Shown: piece by piece, positions 9,545 to 20,651 of the stretch
How the letters are laid out: every line of letters starts with the position of its first letter
Numbering within the stretch: the first letter of the stretch is position 1
DNA from: Hypsibius dujardini
Lineage: Eukaryota > Tardigrada > Eutardigrada > Parachela > Hypsibiidae
Reading direction: 5' to 3'
NCBI GenBank assembly: GCA_001579985.1
Contig: LRSR01010056.1
Coordinates: 1-37,008, forward strand
Length of the DNA stretch: 37,008 nt
Translations under genes and position numbers: made by a program
Notes under the pieces: model-generated
The model's input: the letters and a program-made list of their open reading frames with translations, nothing else
The model's database searches: none
What the model was told of the DNA's origin: nothing

Positions 9545-11781
9545 ATGGAAATGGCAACAGCAGAAGACGCAACAGACGGAATTAGCTTGATGGCCGCGGA
9601 AGTAAAAATGGAGGCAGCCCAGCAACCGCCTTCCACATCCGAGCCTTCCACATCCGGACAGCAATCCCCCGAACAACCACCAGCCGATCCCCTCCCGTCG
9701 GATGGGCCGGACGACAGGCCGGAAGATGTTCGCCTGCGGGAGTTCTTCAAGGCGTTCGAAATTGGTAAGAAGTATGGAGAAGGATGAGTAGAAATGCAGT
9801 CGATAGGTTACAGGGAAATATCCCATTGATAAGGGAGATTTTAGTGGTGTTGGTGTGGGGCTTGTCCCTTGTTGTAACTAATGTGCTTTCTCCTCATTTC
9901 AGGCCAAAAGGTGTGGGCGATGAACAAGGGCAAGTGGTATCACGCCAAGGTGCTGCAGACGGGGCAGGGTAATCATCCGGAGAATGCGGCCGCCATCATA
10001 CCGACCTACATGGTGAGTTGGTGAGACAGTGAGGGATTTTGGCTTGGTGGGTATAAGTGAAAAGAACTGACTTGTTGGTTGGACTGGCTCTATTTTCAGA
10101 TCCATTACTCCGGATGGCCGGACAAGTATGTCAGCCATCTACGCACGAGGCAGAAAGCTTGCGCTAACCAAGTCAAGCCATTTATCTCGGCCGTGTGTAC
10201 AGCGGTGCAATGGACACGAGTCAAACGGCTTAACTCGGTTAGCGCAAGGGTTTTGCCACGTGTGTATTCCGCGCATTTCGTTTCATTTGGTGCGGTTTAT
10301 TTACTGTGGGATTAAATGGTAGGTGGGATGAGTGGATCATGGCGGATTCGTTGGCGGCGATGAGTGCGGAAAATGATGCCGAAGTCGCACGACAGAATGC
10401 CAGGTGAGTTTGGCCTTTTACGTTTTTGACTGAAGTTGGGGCGTTATCGGCAATTGACCAATTAGAAAGCCTCTAAGTTGAATTGATTAACGTTTGTTTC
10501 ATTGGGTTATCCTCGCATCGGTCAATGTTTAAGTAAGCGATTGATTGATGGATTAAGCGAGCTTGCATGGTGTATTGCGTGATGGATCGTTTGACAGTCT
10601 AGTCGTCCTTATAAAGGAGTGCTCTTTTTCTCTCTGGAGAACTCATCGAAGCGTTTTTGTAATTGTTGTTCACTTTTAGATTCAATGAATCTCATGCGAA
10701 GAAGGATACAAAGAAGCCCGGCACAAAGCTGGCCAAGAACGGAAATGAAAAGGCGGTCAGGAAAGAGCCGAGACAGCTCCTCGCAACGACCGTACGAATC
10801 TCACCGAAGAACATTGTTATGGAAGAGAAGGACGGAGCGCGGCGACGCGTTCCTGCCGCCCGGTTTTCCCCTTCCCTGCACTCACAGGAAGGCTTTCTCT
10901 CTTATAGCAAATGTGAGCTTATCTTAACCCCTACATCTGTGTCTGTCTTCTTGTCTATTTGCCTGTCTACTGTATTAGTACTTGTTGGTGTATTTGTCTG
11001 CCGGCGTGCCTGCATATCTAACTACCCATTTGTCTGCCTGCTTGCTTGCCTGACTGCTTGCCTGCCTGCTTGCTTGCCTGCTTGCCTGCCTGCCTACGAT
11101 CGGTTACCAGGCAGATCTTTTGTGAAATTCCGCTTTTATTGATTGTAGAGCGCTTCTTATCCCTTTTTAGCTAAGCGGTCCGACAAGGTTTTGTTATCAA
11201 TCCCTGAACCTGCCGCCACCGAAGGGGCTGAACTCAATGGAGGAAGCAACCGCGTGGGAAAGACCTCAGCTGCTCCTCGTCCGCCTGGACAAGTGGAATT
11301 TCCTTCGGGAAATCGTAAACGAGGTAATTTTCGCCTCGCGTCAACCGTCTGGTAAATAAGCTCTTCAGAGTTCTCATAGGAATATTTGCCTTAGCTGGCC
11401 GAACTATTCGTAGACTCTTGAGTCTGCATTGTGGATGCGGTTTTTGGAGCTGCTGTTGTGTAATATCGGCACACGTATTTTTACCGGCCCGTAATTAAAC
11501 CGAAACGATTCTTCATTTAGCTCGTTCCACGGCTGCGGATGATGGAAGCGCTTCGAAAAAGAATGGAAACAGGTTACGGACCGCTGCGGATGCCAGGAAT
11601 TCCACAGACAAACAGTAAGTCACGATCGACTGACAGACAAAGGGGCAGACAGACAGACGGACGGTCGGGCAGAGAGACAGACGGACGGTCGGGCAGACAG
11701 ACAGACAGACAGACGGACGGTCGGGCAGACAGACAGACAGACAGACGGACGGTCGGGCAGACAGACAGACGGACGGTCGGG

Positions 11782-11814
<33 letters not shown>

Positions 11815-13537
11815 GTCGGGCAGACAGACAGACAGACAGACAGACGGACGGTCGGGCAGACGGATAGGTAGATAGGCAAACTGAGTGGCAGGAAGACACA
11901 CAGGTTCGCAATCCGATAGACAACCAATCAGAGAAACGGAGATTTATACGGGCAGATACACAGACAGGCAGACATGACGTGTCTTGATCTCAATTTGGTC
12001 AGCGTTCAGTTTGTGCCTTCTTTCCAGAATCTTCCAGAAGTCAAACGGCAATGCTCCTGCAATTTCCCGTCGTCCACGTGCTGGTTCTGCTCAAGGAAGC
12101 ATATCGCGAAAGGAAACTGCTGGCTTCGAGGAATCCAATCGTCTGCAGTTGGGCCGAGGAGAAATGACGGGCGTGAAGAAACGCGACAACTACATTTCAT
12201 GGGAGGAGTACTTCATGGCAGTCTCTTTTCTCTCTGCTCAGCGGTCGAAAGATCCTTCTAGCCAGGTCGGCGCGTGTATTGTCAGTGAAGAGCAGAAGAT
12301 TGTCGGGATCGGGTACAACGGCATGCCCAACGGATGCAGCGATGATGAGCTGCCGTGGGCGCGAAACGCCGCTTCCTTGCTCGACACGAAGTATCCCTAT
12401 GTAGGAAATCCTTTATCGTCCAGTTGGAACTTGAAAGAGCTCATTGGTCCAAGTTTGCAAATTACTGTTTGCATCCATAGGTCTGCCATGCCGAGATGAA
12501 CGCCATTATGAACAAGAACTCTGCTTCGGTGAAGGACTGCACCATGTACGTAGCCCTCTTTCCGTGCAATGAATGCGCCAAACTGTGTATCCAGTCTGGA
12601 ATCAAAGAAATCGTAAGTGGTTTTGAGTTACAATTTAGTTGAATGTTTAGCATCTTCGAATGCCTGACTGTTTGGACTTCTTTCGATGCTTGGATCGGTC
12701 GGCCTGGCTCACTAGCTTGTCTGTCTATCTGTTTGTCTGTCTGGTTGGTTGGTTAGTTGGTTAGTTGGTTGTCTGCCGTTTGTATATTCGCTTAACGGAG
12801 TATGTGGTGGATGATTTTCTTATGCTTCTGTCAGTCCACTGATAGCTGCACTTCTGTCAATTTTTCTATCTTGTTTGCCTAGATCTGGTATCAGCTGCTG
12901 TATTTTTATTAGTATGTGCCTAGGACGGTACTTAGCATAATGGCGTCGTAGATTCGACTGTCTTGTATCTTGTCTCATTAGCTTCTATGTCTGCCTGTCT
13001 TAATTGTCCGTCTGTCTGACTGTCTGACTGTCTGTCCGCTTGTTTACTTATCTATCTGTGTGCCCGCGTCTGTAGCTTTGTGTCTGTCAACAAATCGGCC
13101 CGTGTCACTTGGGTCAGCCATTCTCTTAGTATTCTCCGGACTCACCCAGTCTCCCGCTCAACATGTCTGTCTTTCACTTGTGGAGCCAGTGCCGGCCATT
13201 TCTCTCGGTTGTTTGTTGACATGCCCATCATCACCGGACTCGCTGCTGCTCTTTCCCAGGTGTACATCTCGGACAAGTACCGCGAAAAGGACGAATTCAT
13301 TGCTTCGCGACGCCTTTTCAACATGGCCGGTAAGAAAGAAAGGGTGCCCCGCTGCCACCGCGTAACCGGGTCGGTTTACCGGTTCTATTGTGCATAATCT
13401 TTAGCGACTGTTTAGTGTGTGTGGTTTTTTACCGACTCTTGACAGGCGTCAAGTTGCGGCAGTTTATTCCGCGCGAACGCCAAGTCGTGTTGGATTTCAC
13501 CGCGATCGATCCTCTTTTGTTCGGCGCTTCAGGCTGA
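9545..13537 (+). CDS. Chromo-barrel region read in phase into dCMP deaminase (possible fusion)
   Basis: Exons: 9545-9764, 9903-10012, 10100-10125 (26 nt), 10323-10403, 10680-10912, 11171-11323, 11521-11614, 12028-12400, 12481-12612, 13260-13329, 13446-13537. They sum to 1584 nt, an uninterrupted 527-residue frame. Residues about 74-135 are a chromo barrel of the MRG15/MSL3 type ([39 protein letters not shown]), a fold that reads methylated histone tails; the aromatic Tyr/Trp positions around WYHAK, HYSGW and WDEW are kept. About 146-351 is a basic, Lys/Arg/Ser-rich disordered linker. Residues 352-527 are a complete dCMP deaminase. No MRG or MYST domain is present. The alternative is two adjacent genes: reading through the donor cagtaagt at 11615 gives an immediate TAA at 11616-11618. 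No poly(A) signal was seen between the halves. Confidence 0.7.
10141..10265. mobile_element. Hairpin MITE family C, copy 2 (intron splitting the chromo barrel)
   Basis: The left arm starts acgcacgaggcagaaagctt; the right arm is ggttagcgcaagggttttgc followed by cacgtgtg. It occupies most of the 197-bp intron 10126-10322, which separates the HYSGWPDK and WDEW coding parts. The left arm is more diverged than the right. Confidence 0.8.
10930..11096. repeat. CTGY-rich simple repeat in the linker intron
   Basis: TCTG units grade into CTGC/TTGC units (gcctgcttgcttgcctgctt) in the intron 10913-11170. Confidence 0.85.
11634..11870. repeat. (GACA)n with gacggacggtcgggca interspersed, linker-deaminase intron
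   Basis: Compound array in the intron 11615-12027. Blocks of gacagacaga alternate with a 16-bp gacggacggtcgggca insert, making higher-order units of about 24-44 bp. This is the intron between the chromo-barrel half and the deaminase half. It yields long false ORFs on both strands. Confidence 0.9.
12164..13537 (+). CDS. DCTD: Deoxycytidylate (dCMP) deaminase, DCTD
   Basis: Zinc enzyme that converts dCMP to dUMP, feeding thymidylate synthesis. From ATG 12164 the exons 12164-12400, 12481-12612, 13260-13329 and 13446-13537 give 176 residues (human DCTD 178), starting [20 protein letters not shown], which matches the usual start of the family. Catalytic motifs are intact: [12 protein letters not shown] (zinc His and proton-shuttle Glu, His433/Glu435 of the fused numbering) and LFPCNECAK (zinc Cys459 and Cys462). 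[20 protein letters not shown] and RLFNMAG are also family signatures. The frame is open for 45 further codons upstream within the same exon and joins the chromo-barrel exons in phase, so this may be either an independent start or the C-terminal module of a fusion. Stop TGA 13535-13537. Confidence 0.93.
12715..13075. repeat. TCTG/GGTT simple-repeat region in a deaminase intron
   Basis: Scattered ctgtctgt and ggttggttagttggttag tracts inside the 647-bp intron 12613-13259. Confidence 0.75.
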
Positions 13538-14994
13538 ATGAAGCTCTCTGCGCGCGTCTCCATCCCCCCTCGCCCCCTTACGTTGCTCACACCGTACGTA
13601 CGGAGTGGTCGAGCTGGTTTCTGACCACTGCCTTGTGTCGTCATCTTTGTCCGTTCTTTTTTTCTCTTACCGAGGTGGAATATTGTTCCTCTTTCATTGG
13701 TGTTATTTGGTAGCAGCAACTTGAAACCCTCCCCCCCTCGACACTTTCACAACGGACAGTGTACTATTTTTTAGTTCCTATATACGGACCAGAACTGTGT
13801 GAGCAGGACTCTTTCTTCCCCGAACGACGTTTCTTCCTTCATTATTAAGACACCCGCAGTTCTGTTGAAAGTGTTGCGCTCAGCAGTGGCGGATAGTAAT
13901 AATAATTGTTTCATTACGTCTCAATAGCCGCGAACATTTCTAGGCAGGCAATTGATGATGCTTGTCTGGTTTTACCTGTAAGGCAGTCTGCGGATGATAA
14001 GCTAAAGAACATGAATTTAAAACCTGAGATTCGTAGCCATCCCACGTGTCTGCCTATTTGCTGCCTGTCTACCTGTCTGACTGGTTGGCTGGCCGACTGA
14101 CAGACTGACTGACCCTTTATCTCTCTGGCTGTCTGCCTATCTATCTGTAGGCATATGTCTGTTTTCCTATCTGTCTGTTAGCCTGTCTGTCTCTCTGTCT
14201 GTCCGTCCGTCTGTCTTGTCTATCTGCTTGTCTGTCTGCTTATCTATCTGTATGCATGTCTGTTTGTCAATCTATCCATCTGTCCATCCTTCTGCCTGCC
14301 TGTTTGTCCAACGTGGGCAAAGTAATCGAAATGTTCAGTAAAGTTCTTGTTTCATGTTACAGTATCAGAAAACCAATACAGGAAACCTTCATATTGCAAT
14401 GTGTTCGCGGATTTCTTCATTTTCAAACATTGTTCATTGAGTTTACATCTCCACTAGGTTAAGTTCGCCCCACAAAGCACCCTGACTGGCATGCGGAACT
14501 GAAGGTGTAAACAATTAACAATGCCTGCGGCGACCACACTAGCAAACAAGCATTTTTGTAGACTTTATTTGAACAATAAATGCCCGCGCGACGAGCAAAG
14601 TGCGCCGTGGTCTTGACGCGCGTCGCGCGGTCGACAGTTTAGCCCAAAGAACAATGGCGAGGACGGACATGTATAAACACCACATGTCTGTATGTGTATG
14701 ATTAATAAACCGCGTGGTGTTCCATTAGAAACAAAAAACTACTCAAACCAGCAAGTGAGTCAGAGAACATTGTGTCGAGAGAGAGTGCGATTATAGTGGA
14801 CAAACCGGTACAGCAGATCACGTTTGTGTGTTAAATAAATGAATAACAAAACTAGCTCAAAATAAACCCACGCGCTGTTCATTTCTTACAGATTGTAAAT
14901 TGGTAAACAGCGTCATCGGAAGCCGGAAGCCGCGGGAAAACGCAGACCATCTCTGACTCATGTATGAAGATGTGGTCAGCAGAAAAAAGCCGAC
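13538..14994. other. Convergent spacer between DCTD (+) and sHSP (-)
   Basis: No supported exon. It holds a CTGT/CTGC simple-repeat stretch (about 14045-14310) and the 3' flank of the sHSP: tttatt at 14564-14569 is AATAAA on the minus strand. A perfect 10-bp GC stem (14584-14593 and 14621-14630) lies just before that signal in the minus-strand transcript. Confidence 0.6.
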
Positions 14995-16032
14995 TCAGTA
15001 TTGATGCGTGATCGGAATAGGATGGTAAGAGTATGACCCTTCGGATGACGAAGACGTCAGTGCCGACGGCGGCCGATACGGCGCTTCTACGCGTAAAATT
15101 CCATCCTGCACCAGTTTGCCTTGCAGCTCGTCGGGACTGATCCCCTCCGGAATGGTGAAGGTTCGCTTGAATTCTCGGCTAATTTCCCTGCCTGGACTGC
15201 GCTCCTCGTGGCGGGCGATCACTTCCAGGAGGTTGTCCTGCGTTTTGACGGTAATCTCTTCCGGTCGGAAACCTTTGACGTCAAAGTCGTAATGCGCAAT
15301 CTGCTGACCGTTGGATGACGTGCTGATGGAGGGACTAATGTTGTGCGTGAGATCGCTGAGGAGACTTCCGGGTGGGCCGTTGTAGGAGCCGCCGGGTGCC
15401 GCCATCATCACTCTCCGCATCTCTTCGTCCATTCGGGCGATTGAATTGTCCATATCGCGTAATATTCCACCAACCTATAAGGGATGAATAACAGAAAATT
15501 TCATGACACATCTTTTTCATAAAGTAGAAATAAACATACAAAGAGATAGACAAACAAACAGACAGAATCCGCCAGGTCGGCAGACAAAGAAACAGACAGA
15601 CAGACAACAGACCGACAGACAGACAGACAAACAGACAGGCAGACAGACAGACAGACAGACAGGCAGGCAGGCAGGCAGATAGATAGACAGACAGATAGAC
15701 AGACAGACAGAAAGACAGACAGACAGACAGACAGACAGGCAGATAGATAGACAGACAGATAGACAAACAGACAAACAGGCAGATGGACAAAATAGAAAAT
15801 AGGCATAAAAATGAGCCTACGATGATAAGGTGGCAGACAAAACGGCAAAAAGGATAAGAGCGACTCGCTCCTGTTAACACTTCCAGAAACTTACATGACT
15901 CCGAAAATGTGCGGGAAAGCCGGGTGCACTGGAAAAGTCTCCGATCGTCTTGTCGAGATTCCTCCACGGCGATAGATCCCAATCCGGCGGCAGATCCGTT
16001 TGATCGCGACGGAAAAACGGAAGCAGTGCCAT
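14995..16032 (-). CDS. Small heat shock protein (alpha-crystallin/HSP20 family)
   Basis: ATP-independent holdase chaperone. Two exons on the minus strand: 16032-15895 and 15474-14995, phase 0 junction, 205 residues. The N-terminus MALLPFFRRDQTDLPPDWDL has the aromatic/Pro character of metazoan sHSPs. The alpha-crystallin domain spans about residues 104-178: HYDFDVKGFRPEEITVKTQD, REFKRTFTIPEGISPDEL and GILRVEAP. The C-terminal tail has HPIPITHQY, where IPI fits the I-x-I motif used in oligomer assembly. The intron holds a (CAGA)n tract. A TATA-like TATAAA (minus strand) lies at 16149-16144, about 112 bp before the ATG. No convincing array of nGAAn heat shock elements was found close upstream, so heat inducibility is unproven. 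Confidence 0.94.
15540..15790. repeat. (CAGA)n microsatellite in the sHSP intron
   Basis: gacagacaga units with cagg and gata variants fill most of the intron 15475-15894. In the direction of transcription this is a TCTG tract. Confidence 0.9.
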
Positions 16033-16143
16033 TTCGGCGACGGAAATGAAGCCCGGAATTAACGACGAATTAAAATCAAAGCACGCGAGCGACAGCGAAA
16101 GTGAGTTCAGACAGCTGCTAATGTTTTTGATGTGTCCCTTGCG

Positions 16144-16149
16144 TTTATA
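16144..16149 (-). promoter_or_regulatory. TATA-like box of the sHSP gene
   Basis: TATAAA on the minus strand, about 112 bp before the sHSP start codon, giving a plausible transcription start near 16115. No experimental support. Confidence 0.45.
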
Positions 16150-16274
16150 TGGCCGGCTGGTCGTAGTACACTCTAGTAATTTATCCGGAGTGACGAAGGA
16201 GCTCGAGCAGCATATGACAACTGTTTACACAACACTACCACTGTCATCCGCTCGCGCCGAGTACACGCGAGAGT

Positions 16275-16405
16275 ATATATAAACGTGGCAAAACCTTGCG
16301 CTAACCGAGTTAAGCTATCACACTCGTTACATGGCTGTTATAGACAGCCGTCGAGTTAAAGTGCTTAATTCGGTTAGCACAAGGTTTTTGCCACGAGTTT
16401 ATATA
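16275..16405. mobile_element. Hairpin MITE family C, copy 3 (sHSP upstream)
   Basis: The outer arms extend to tatataaacgtggcaaaacc and to ccacgagtttatata on the right. Inner motifs gctaaccgagttaagc and gcttaattcggttagc are complementary. It lies about 250 bp upstream of the sHSP start. Confidence 0.85.
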
Positions 16406-17169
16406 CCCTCGTGTGCAACTGGCCATATGAAATGGCGCTCTTGACATTTATTGAAGCAGTCTGTTGTGGGTACTCTCGGTTGGTCGGTCGGTTCGCTGAG
16501 TCAGTGTCGTGGCGCACGGGCTGTAAAGTGGGGGTGGGGGGGGGGGGTACTCTTGTCTGAGTCTCTGTCGAGAAGAACTGCTGAGAATGCGCGTTTGTTG
16601 TGAGTTTTTCGGTTTCCCGGCATTGTGTCATTCGGCGGCGGATGATGACGATGAGTACGCGCTTCGACTCGATGCAGCATAGACAGTTCGTTCCCAGTCA
16701 TTGGAGAGAGGACCCCCACTCTAGTTTTTTTCCGCAACGAGTACGACCTGTCGTCGTAGGATGAATTGATTTTTCCAAAAGCAAACACGTTTGTGTTTTC
16801 GTGGTTTGTGCTTGCACATACGGAACGCGCATATTCCATATTGGGAAACAGACCGCGCCTTTCATGCAGCAACACCCCTAGACCATTGTCTGTCAGCTCA
16901 TCGATATATGAGTGCACCATTCACTTCCGGATTTCTCCACTGGAGAGAGTGGCTCAATAAAAGTGGTTCTTCGTGATATTCGAGCATGGATGATGAATCG
17001 CACTATTGTGTCGTCCTGTGGTCGATGCTGTTCATCGCCAACCTGGTTCAGTCGCGAGAAACTGTTTACGTGCTTGTCCGCCTGGCTGCCTGTCTATCTC
17101 GCTGTCTATCTATATGTCTGTCTATCTGTCTGCCTGCCTATCTGCCTGCTTGCCTGTCTATCTGTCTGT

Positions 17170-17202
<33 letters not shown>

Positions 17203-18226
17203 TTTCAGTCAGTCTGTTTGTCTGTCTGTCTGCTTGTCTGTTTGTTTGTCCGTCTGACTGTCTGACTGTCTGTTTGCTTGTCTGCCTGTCCGTCTGTATA
17301 TCTGTCTGTAGGTCTAACTTTCAATGCGGGTTAACCGAAGGGCGAACGGCCGGGTAGAAAGCCTTCACGAGTGTACGTATATAGTTTGCTCATTCTAATG
17401 AAGCACGCTGTCGTTCATGGTTAACAATTTTGAGTCAGGTAAAGCCCCTTTGGAGCCTCGGATTTTCACGCCGTCCGCCGGCGCTAACGATGGCCCGCGT
17501 GTGCAGTGGACTGATGAATTAGCGCGACACCCCCTTTGCCAATTGAGATTAGCGGGTCTTAGCTCTGGCGCTGCCATTTACCCGTGCAATCTTTGCTGCT
17601 TGATGAACCACGGTTTTTTTCTGGCTCAAATTCACTCAACATCATTGACTACCGCCACCGCGGCGACCATGCAAAGCCGGACATTACGTAACGCCCCATG
17701 TGAAGAGAGCGGGCAAACAAAGCGCCCCTGGATGATCTGTTTGAACTCTCTTCCTTGCCCGAATAGAACTCACTTCCGGTGTGCACGTGTGAACGCCGCG
17801 CACACGCAAAGCCCACCTGGCGAAGAAACCACACACTCTCAATCAGCCGTGGTGAAGTGAAGAGCACCAGAGGATCCTCTTTGCCTTTCTCTCCCTGTTA
17901 AACAGTATTCCCCGAGCTGTGTGACGTCTATTATGTGGATTCGAAAAGAAGGCCGCAAAAGCATGTGACAAACACAATATTGACAGGGGACAGGAGAAAA
18001 GGGATGGATACTAAATGCGGATCTTAATCGATAGCGTCAACAATAAGTACAGATAAAAACCGCGCACCGACGACGCCCTCGAGAGTGTTGTCCAGTTTGC
18101 TGTGCAACGGCCAAAAACAAAAATCCCATAAAAAAGAGACATCCAGGGGAGCTGGATGCAGAATAAAAACGTGCGAAAAGCTGCAGACGAGGTAAAAAAC
18201 ATGTCGAACCAGTGCCGGGGGAACTG
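16406..18226. other. Gene-poor spacer between sHSP and MBD2/3
   Basis: Several ORFs of 60-147 codons occur on both strands, but none shows a domain, codon periodicity by eye or matching splice sites. A short frame at 16986 (starting MDDESHYCVVLWSMLFIANL) is signal-peptide-like but runs straight into a simple repeat. A CTGT/CTGC tract fills about 17080-17315. Confidence 0.45.
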
Positions 18227-20651
18227 TTAGCCGCGCTCCTTCTGCTGTCGAGAGAGCATTTTCGCGAGATCCTGTCGCAGACGCTGCACCTGCAGTTCCT
18301 GCTCCTCGATCATGACCGCACTGACTTTCATAGTCTGTAATATGAATTTCAAGTCAAAGAAATGCCGATTTGAAGAACAGGGTTTGATGGAACCGTCTGC
18401 CTGCCTGCCTGCTTATCAGTCTCTCTATCTGTCGATCTTTTTGTCTGCATGTTTGTCTGTCTGAATTTCTATGTGTATCTGCCTGTCTGAGTGCCCGACT
18501 ATTTGTCGATTTGTCGATTTGTCTGTCTGTCTGTCTTTCTGTCTGTCTGAGTGCCCGTCTATTTGTCTGTCTTTCTGTCTGCGTGTTTGTCTGTCTGAGT
18601 TTCTATCTGTATTTGCCTGCCTGCCTGTCTCTCTGCATTACTGTTGAACATACGTACGGCGATGAGAGGCTGATAAGGCTGAACGTATGCGCTGGCGTGA
18701 CTCTTTATCTTCTCCTGTTGTCCCACGGGGGCGGACTCATCGGGACCGGTGTAACCAGGGGTGCCGGCGTTGTAGAGGGCAGACGCTAAGCTGATCATTG
18801 CGGCGTTGTCGGAGACCACGGAGGATGATGCTGAACACAAAGAACCATACAGACCAATTAGGAACAGTCTAAGTTGTACGAATTGTCTCTCCGAATCCCC
18901 AATTCATCTCTGGCTATATATCCCGTTCTCTGGCATAGCGATTGCTCATCTGGAATGATTCGTGCCTACTATTACTTTCAATGCAACTGATGTTTTGCCT
19001 CACACAAGTGCATTAGGGTTCTCTGATACGCCAACACAATGCTCCATCTGTTGCCTCATTGCGTGCAATTGTCATCTGATCCATCGGTTGGAGAATTTAA
19101 GGATGCGATCAGAGCACTGAAGCGCACATTTGCTTTGATTTTGATTTGATCGAATGGAAAGGCAATTTTATTGGGGTTTTTCGCAGTACTAAACAATACT
19201 GAAAAATCTGTCTGACGATCTTAGTTGGTCTTGGTTTATCATTATTTATGCAAATGAATGGTCTTTCAAATGAGCCCACCTACACATGTTCGTGCCTTCT
19301 CTTTGTACATTCGTGAATTTGGGATGTTATTGCTCGGTGCAACTGTATTCGGCGAGCTTAACTACACACAGCAATAAATATATGGACGCACCTTTGAATC
19401 CACGAGGCAGCTGTGGAGTCAGCTTGAGATCCGAATCGGCGTCAACAGCGACGAGCCCCTCTAGACGCTTAGCCCAGAAAACCTAAATCGAAAAATGATT
19501 CACTCAAGCCATTCAGACAAAGTGAAAAGAGTTTCCTACAAAACGAACTCGGAAGAAAAAGATTACGTTAATGTGGGACGAACCTGGACAGGTTTGGGCT
19601 TCAAGCTGCGAGGTGCGCCACCACGCGTGGTGCCCTCCTTGACATCCTTGCAGGACACATTCGGACTACACGTCTCGATCGAGCGGACCTTCTTATGCAG
19701 CACGTAGATGCACTGCCGCGCAGGCGGGTCAAGGAACTTCTGCAGCGTTACCGGGCCCAGTCCGGCGGAGCCGCTTTTTAGCGCGGCGCCAACCTTGCCT
19801 TGTTGCTGGTTCTTCTTCAGGCTGGCATTGGCGTAGGCCGTGTGGATCTTGCCACTTTTGAAGTCGAAATTGGAGAGGTCAAGGCGGACTCCGAAGAAGC
19901 GAGCGAGTTCGGCTTTCGTGCGAAACTTTCGGCCGTCAGGACTGCAAAAATGAACGTTAAAATAAAAAGAATCAAATCAACTGACCCAACAGCCCCTCGA
20001 TCGATTGATTGATTGATTGCGGGTATTACAACATTTCAACCGGAGCTTACGCTTGATCGATCAATCAGTAGAATAATTATGTTCGCTTTTCTCCTGAATA
20101 TTTTGCCAACCTTCGTACGAGTTTGCAGCGCATACTGATTCCAATCAATAAGGTCTTTAATGATCTACTCGATATTTATAGTAAACACAATCCTTTAGAT
20201 TGCAAAGACTATTAATCACTTGCTTTGTTCACAGCTTCACTTTGTACGCAACGGCTTCGCTTGATTGGTTGATCAGCACCATTAAACGGCACAGCATTTG
20301 GTATTACTTTTTACGATAACAAAACTGACTTTTCCTGACAAAAATATTTTTAACCTACATAAATATTCATGAAATAATTAAAAAAACATATATTTGGACA
20401 GGGAATGATATAAATATCTTTTAAAACAGCCAAAAACCAACAGACCTGAAATAATGGATGATTTTATGGCCGGGATTCACCACTCCGACGCCGGACTTGA
20501 CCAACTCCTCCCGATACCAACCCTTGGGGAAACCAGCCGCCTCCGAGCGGCTTTTGACGAATGAAACGCCCTTGTTGACCGACCCGGAGACCTCATCCTG
20601 CGGATCCTGTCCGAAAAGCTGATCCACGGCCTTGGCCATCTCCTGCGACAT
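18227..20651 (-). CDS. MBD2/3: MBD2/3, methyl-CpG-binding-domain protein of the NuRD complex
   Basis: Nuclear NuRD subunit linking the deacetylase core and the CHD remodeller. Five exons (minus): 20651-20446, 19941-19584, 19482-19392, 18830-18658, 18334-18227; 311 residues, all phases consistent. The MBD spans about residues 40-90: FPKGWYREELVKSGV, then HKIIHYFSPDGRKFRTKAEL and ARFFG. It continues LSNFDFKSGKI and then the MBD2/3 C-terminal region: VFWAKRLEGL, AAMISLASALYNAG, YVQPYQPL, and the coiled coil IEEQELQVQRLRQDLAKM that in relatives pairs with p66/GATAD2. Aligned on YFSP, the Lys and Tyr used by MBD2 for methyl-CpG are His62 and His66 here. Mammalian MBD3 has His and Phe at those places. 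Weak methyl-CpG selectivity is therefore expected. The exon 1 donor gtctgt is non-consensus but is forced by the conserved reading. Confidence 0.92.
18405..18630. repeat. TCTG-rich tract in the last MBD2/3 intron
   Basis: ctgtctgtctgt, gtcgatttgtc and related units lie in the intron 18335-18657. They read CAGA in the direction of transcription. Confidence 0.8.

Noticed and set aside
16033-16300. Heat shock elements upstream of the sHSP
   Set aside because: Only scattered GAA/TTC words were found, not three contiguous nGAAn units in alternating orientation, so none is annotated.
16501-16920. 139-codon minus-strand ORF upstream of the sHSP
   Set aside because: His/Pro-rich part comes from a poly-G tract near 16530-16550. 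No domain, no splice sites matching neighbours.
17417-17860. 147-codon plus-strand ORF
   Set aside because: Composition is unremarkable and it is opposed by similar minus-strand ORFs. No motif or splice evidence; likely chance in GC-rich sequence.
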